From JL08 sp039969355 (GTDB lineage Bacteria > Pseudomonadota > Alphaproteobacteria > Rhodobacterales > Rhodobacteraceae), in NCBI GenBank assembly GCA_039969355.1, contig JBDVOA010000031.1, positions 1-64,000 on the forward strand: a DNA stretch of 64,000 bases, given 5' to 3'. Made by a program: the position numbers and the translations under genes. The stretch's first letter is position 1, and each line of letters opens with the position of its first letter. The notes beneath the pieces were generated by a model. It worked only from the letters and a program-made list of their open reading frames with translations, ran no database searches and was not told the DNA's origin. Shown here piece by piece: positions 60,872 to 64,000 of this stretch.

Positions 60872-62755
60872 TCAGAACACGATGTTCAGCATGACAAGCG
60901 ACACAACAAAAAACAATATGCTCATGATGCTGCCAGCCTTGACAAAGTCGGCCACTCTGTACCCCGCCGGACCCATGATCAAGGCGTTCACCTGATGGGT
61001 CGGGATGACAAATGAGTTGGACGTCGAGATCGCGACAGTCAATGCAAACAACGCAGGATCTCCGCCGGATGTCACTGCTATGGAAACTGCCAACGGCACC
61101 AACAGAACCGTTGCGCCGACATTGGACATGACTAGTGAAAACACCATGGCAAGAACGGCAATTCCCGCTTGCAGCGACCAAATCGGCCAGCCATCCAGCA
61201 GTATCAGGATCTGCTGTGCCAGCCAGAATGCTGTGCCGGTATCCTGCACCGCCCGTCCAAGGGGAATAAGGCAGGCCAGCAAAAATACCGTGTTCCATCC
61301 GACCGCCCGGTAGGCTTCGTCAATGCTCAGCACTTTTGTCAGCATCATGCCCACGGCCCCGACCAGCAAACATAAAGACAGTCGTATGTCTGAAAACAGG
61401 ATAAGTGACAGTGTGAGAAAAAAAAAGAATCCCGCCCACTGAACCTTGTGCGGGCGTAATTCTTCCCGAGGATAGTCGGAAGTAACGACAATCCAATCCT
61501 GAGAGCGACTGAGCCGGGTCAGGTTTTCCCAGTCCACATGAGCCACGAGCATATCACCGGGCTGAAATTTCGTCACCCCGATCGGCGTTGCTTCATGATC
61601 TGGTGTGGCGACATGGCTCAGGGTTTCTTCGCCCCGGTGGATTGCCAGCAAGCTCAACCCGGTGGTTTTGCGTAGCAACATTTCACGGGGGCTTTTGCCG
61701 ATAACACTGGAATCCGGCGGAATGACGATTTCTGCGATGCCCGCGTTTGCGGGTGAAAATGCCTCGGCGAATATATCAAGCTTGCTGCGCATGCGCAGCC
61801 CATGCTTGGCGCTGAATTCCTCGACGTCTGCGCGTTTGCCGATGATGGCAAGTGTACATGGGGTTGCAATCTCGGCAGTCAGTACCTGAACCATCGAAAT
61901 CTTGCCCTTATAGGACGTGCTGATAATATAAATATGGTTCTCAAAATTGATTTCCGCAAGTTGCAAGCCAACAAGGCTACTCTTGTCGGGTACGTCCACT
62001 TCAAAAACATCCGCGGAAAGACCATATACCCGCTCAAGGTATTCAGAGATGTCCTTGCCGGCTGACGTGTCGATTTTGTCCGCTCCACTTGGCAGCACGA
62101 AGCGACCGAACAACACGAAATAGACGATACCAGTCAAGATCAACGCAAACCCAACAGGAGCTACCGAAAACAGCGAGAAAGGTTGCATCTCCTGATCGGC
62201 TGGCAGACTTGTGTTTGCCGTCAGGATCAGGTCGTTCAACAGGATGAGCGGGGAGGACCCCACCATCGTCATCGTACCTCCCAGGATCGCACAAAAACCC
62301 ATAGGCATCAGCAGTCGACTTAGCGGTATTCCAGTGCGCGTTGAAATCCGACTTACGACGGGCAGAAACAGCGCGGCGGCACCGACGTTCTGAAGGAAAC
62401 TTGAAATCACGCCGACTGTACCAGAGACTATTGGAATGACACGCGCTTCGGTCGAACCGCCCCGCTTTAAGATCAAAGCAGCGACTGTATTCATTATACC
62501 GGTTTTATCCAAACCTGCACCGACAATCATTACCGCGATAATCGATATGACCGCGTTTGAAGCAAAACCTTCAAAAATGGTATTGGGATCAGCCAGGTTT
62601 GACAATCCGGGTAAATAGCTGCCGATGCCAAGCAATACCAGAACCAGAATTGCCGCTAAATCTATGCGTATGATCTCGGAGATGAACAGAAACATTGTAA
62701 AGGCCAAAACGACAAGCACCGCTGCCATCTCATAACTAAATACAACCTGCTCCAC
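60872..62755 (-). CDS. SLC13-type permease with RCK_C (TrkA_C) domains
   Basis: 627 residues. Two groups of membrane spans (~1-235 and ~430-627) flank a soluble middle with two TrkA_C-like domains (~240-320 and ~330-415; DKSSLVGLQLAEINF, DSSVIGKSPREMLLRKTTGL). ILGGTMTMVGSSPLILLNDL and SNVGATVLLVPLAVSIAVTS are the paired SNT-like/solute motifs of DASS-family transporters. Members with RCK_C domains carry sulfate, other oxyanions or dicarboxylates, so substrate is open. GTG start after GGGGGGAATAC. Not obviously an operon with the tyrosinase. Confidence 0.88.
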   Translation of the reverse strand: MEQVVFSYEMAAVLVVLAFTMFLFISEIIRIDLAAILVLVLLGIGSYLPGLSNLADPNTIFEGFASNAVISIIAVMIVGAGLDKTGIMNTVAALILKRGGSTEARVIPIVSGTVGVISSFLQNVGAAALFLPVVSRISTRTGIPLSRLLMPMGFCAILGGTMTMVGSSPLILLNDLILTANTSLPADQEMQPFSLFSVAPVGFALILTGIVYFVLFGRFVLPSGADKIDTSAGKDISEYLERVYGLSADVFEVDVPDKSSLVGLQLAEINFENHIYIISTSYKGKISMVQVLTAEIATPCTLAIIGKRADVEEFSAKHGLRMRSKLDIFAEAFSPANAGIAEIVIPPDSSVIGKSPREMLLRKTTGLSLLAIHRGEETLSHVATPDHEATPIGVTKFQPGDMLVAHVDWENLTRLSRSQDWIVVTSDYPREELRPHKVQWAGFFFFLTLSLILFSDIRLSLCLLVGAVGMMLTKVLSIDEAYRAVGWNTVFLLACLIPLGRAVQDTGTAFWLAQQILILLDGWPIWSLQAGIAVLAMVFSLVMSNVGATVLLVPLAVSIAVTSGGDPALFALTVAISTSNSFVIPTHQVNALIMGPAGYRVADFVKAGSIMSILFFVVSLVMLNIVF

Positions 62756-62959
62756 GTATTCCCCCCCAGTAACGGACTTTAGGCATCTTTTGGTGCGCTT
62801 TGAACGCGACTGCCGACGACGCGGTGATTTTTGGCACGCTTTCTGCCGACACCGTTACGTTGGCATATTTTCTTTGTCAGGTCACGGATCAGCCAAACTG
62901 AAATTCTATGCATCCTGCAATTGTCACGGCCGGTTTTCGCGTTTTAATACCACTCTCCG

Positions 62960-64000
62960 TTAGTTGGACACGTAGCTCGCCACGACCTGCAACAGTTTGA
63001 ACGCTGTCGCCGCATCATTTTCGACCACCGCCAGAAACTCTTTGGCGCCAATACGCAAACACAGCAGATCGGTTTCCGCCTTCATGTCCAGCGCTCTAGG
63101 CTCGTGCCGTATCAGGCCTAGTTCGCCAACTAGTTTGCCGGGCCCAACAGTGGAAATCAGCTGGTCTTTGCCATCCAAATGCGGAAGGTAAAGCCCCGCC
63201 TGCCCCTCAAGCAACATATAGGCGCCGTCCGACGCATTATCGTCTTTGCGAAATACATATTCTCCAGCAGGTGCCTCATACCAGCGAGCACCAAAAGCCA
63301 GCAATTTCAATTCACGCCGGTTAAGGCTCGAGAATAACTCGGTTTGCTGCAATGCCTTTAATTTGCGCGACAGGTCTGCCCCGACGGTGGCGTCGGCCAG
63401 ATCTTCTACCGGTCCGATATCGCTGGTAATCCGGCCCTGCTCCAGCTCAAGAAAAAGATCAAAAACTTTGGGTCTTTCGAAGCTGGCATTCAAATAGATT
63501 AGCAATGTATCCGGCAGTAATTCACGCAAACCCTTGAATACTTCTATTTGCGTATCCTGTCCGAAGCTTGCCAAAGCGTTGTCCATGATCAGGATGTCGG
63601 GTCGCTTAAGTGTCGCTCGACTCAGTGCCAACACCTCGGCAAGGACCGCCGGCAAATTCGCGCCCCCCAGAGAAAGCGGTAAATCAAACACGAGATCGAC
63701 AACAAGTTGTTCGGCACCTGCGTTAATCAACGCATCCGAAATAAGATTACGAATCTCGTCTTCCTTGCCGCCCGCAGCGTCGGATATTTTGCCAAATAAG
63801 ACATTCTCAAGAACAGTTAATCCGGGCGCAAACTTTCTTGCATCTAACGGCGCAAAAAGAGGGTCAAGTCGTCGCTGCAACTCCTGCGCGTGACTTCGAC
63901 GCAGGTCCAGGATCCTGGTTTTGATCGCCTCGGGAAACGTTGGCCCGATCTGCTCTGCGGATATTCTGAAGGGAATGATCATGATCGACGCGAGGTCGGC
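62960..64000 (-). CDS. Degenerate ABC-ATPase/cyclic-nucleotide-binding fusion, 5' end beyond window
   Basis: At least 346 residues, open at the window edge. First part: C-terminal half of an ABC ATPase. The signature region reads LPLSLGGANLP instead of LSGGQ; Walker B is ILIMDNALASFG with Asn where the catalytic Glu belongs; the H-loop position reads IYLNASFE without His. Second part (~220-340): a cyclic-nucleotide-binding domain (GEYVFRKDDNASDGAYMLLE, KLVGELGLIRHEPRALDM). The protein is probably an ABC subunit whose NBD no longer hydrolyses ATP normally, with a cNMP sensor attached. It may be the tail of a fused exporter. Confidence 0.8.
   Translation of the reverse strand, partial: ADLASIMIIPFRISAEQIGPTFPEAIKTRILDLRRSHAQELQRRLDPLFAPLDARKFAPGLTVLENVLFGKISDAAGGKEDEIRNLISDALINAGAEQLVVDLVFDLPLSLGGANLPAVLAEVLALSRATLKRPDILIMDNALASFGQDTQIEVFKGLRELLPDTLLIYLNASFERPKVFDLFLELEQGRITSDIGPVEDLADATVGADLSRKLKALQQTELFSSLNRRELKLLAFGARWYEAPAGEYVFRKDDNASDGAYMLLEGQAGLYLPHLDGKDQLISTVGPGKLVGELGLIRHEPRALDMKAETDLLCLRIGAKEFLAVVENDAATAFKLLQVVASYVSN

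Noticed and set aside
1..64000. CRISPR arrays, insertion sequences, prophage genes, luxI
   Set aside because: None seen on either strand; no transposase- or integrase-like protein was recognised.

Overview
The window is chromosomal DNA of a Roseobacter-group alphaproteobacterium (Rhodobacterales). The assignment rests on gene content: an L21 protein carrying a helix-hairpin-helix tail, ChpT beside DUF3553, an olsBA pair, a soluble PhoR at the head of pst-phoUB, a PAS_5 protein, IalB, a fused E1 2-oxoacid dehydrogenase next to gcdH, and a class II DAHP synthase divergent from a GlxA-type regulator. Base composition is moderately GC-rich by eye. No plasmid or intact phage functions and no CRISPR array were seen.

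Layout. 0.4-9.1 kb is an accessory island: an AraC regulator divergent from two tandem exported amidohydrolases, a DUF3299 protein, an outer-membrane barrel, a frameshifted and truncated OprB porin, a small HExxH protein and a winged-helix/TPR regulator. 9.3-11.6 kb holds a truncated DUF2971 fragment, a short tandem repeat, tRNA-Ser(CGA) and two tandem DUF2059 proteins. 11.6-22.2 kb is housekeeping: rplU-rpmA, lysE-type exporter, GNAT, obgE-proB-proA, chpT, DUF3553, olsB-olsA, rpsB-tsf. 22.4-28.4 kb has an orphan LuxR overlapping aroQ, then a fused E1 and gcdH with a divergent LysR. 28.4-35.8 kb is the full phosphate module phoR-pstSCAB-phoU-phoB (minus strand), with a good Pho box before pstS and an 11-bp perfect hairpin between pstS and pstC. 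35.9-42.8 kb holds a trans-sulfuration enzyme, a gamma-carbonic anhydrase, gmk, yicC, a PAS protein, the DAHP synthase and the GlxA regulator. 42.8-49.3 kb has a PQQ-type sugar dehydrogenase and a complete Liv-type ABC importer. 49.6-58.6 kb is envelope-related: a multi-span membrane protein, a HerA-like ATPase, two candidate small RNAs, IalB, then an L,D-transpeptidase-LpxD-ACP-ketosynthase run and a DUF882 protein. 58.7-64 kb has a tyrosinase with a small partner, an SLC13 transporter with RCK_C domains, and the 3' part of an ABC-ATPase/cyclic-nucleotide-binding fusion whose catalytic residues look lost.

The genes most likely to work together in ways not obvious from single annotations are the amidohydrolase/DUF3299/outer-membrane cluster, the LpxD-ACP-ketosynthase run behind the L,D-transpeptidase, the tyrosinase pair, and the two terminator-ended stretches without genes at 52.2-52.5 kb. 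Everything here comes from reading the sequence; no database search was run.
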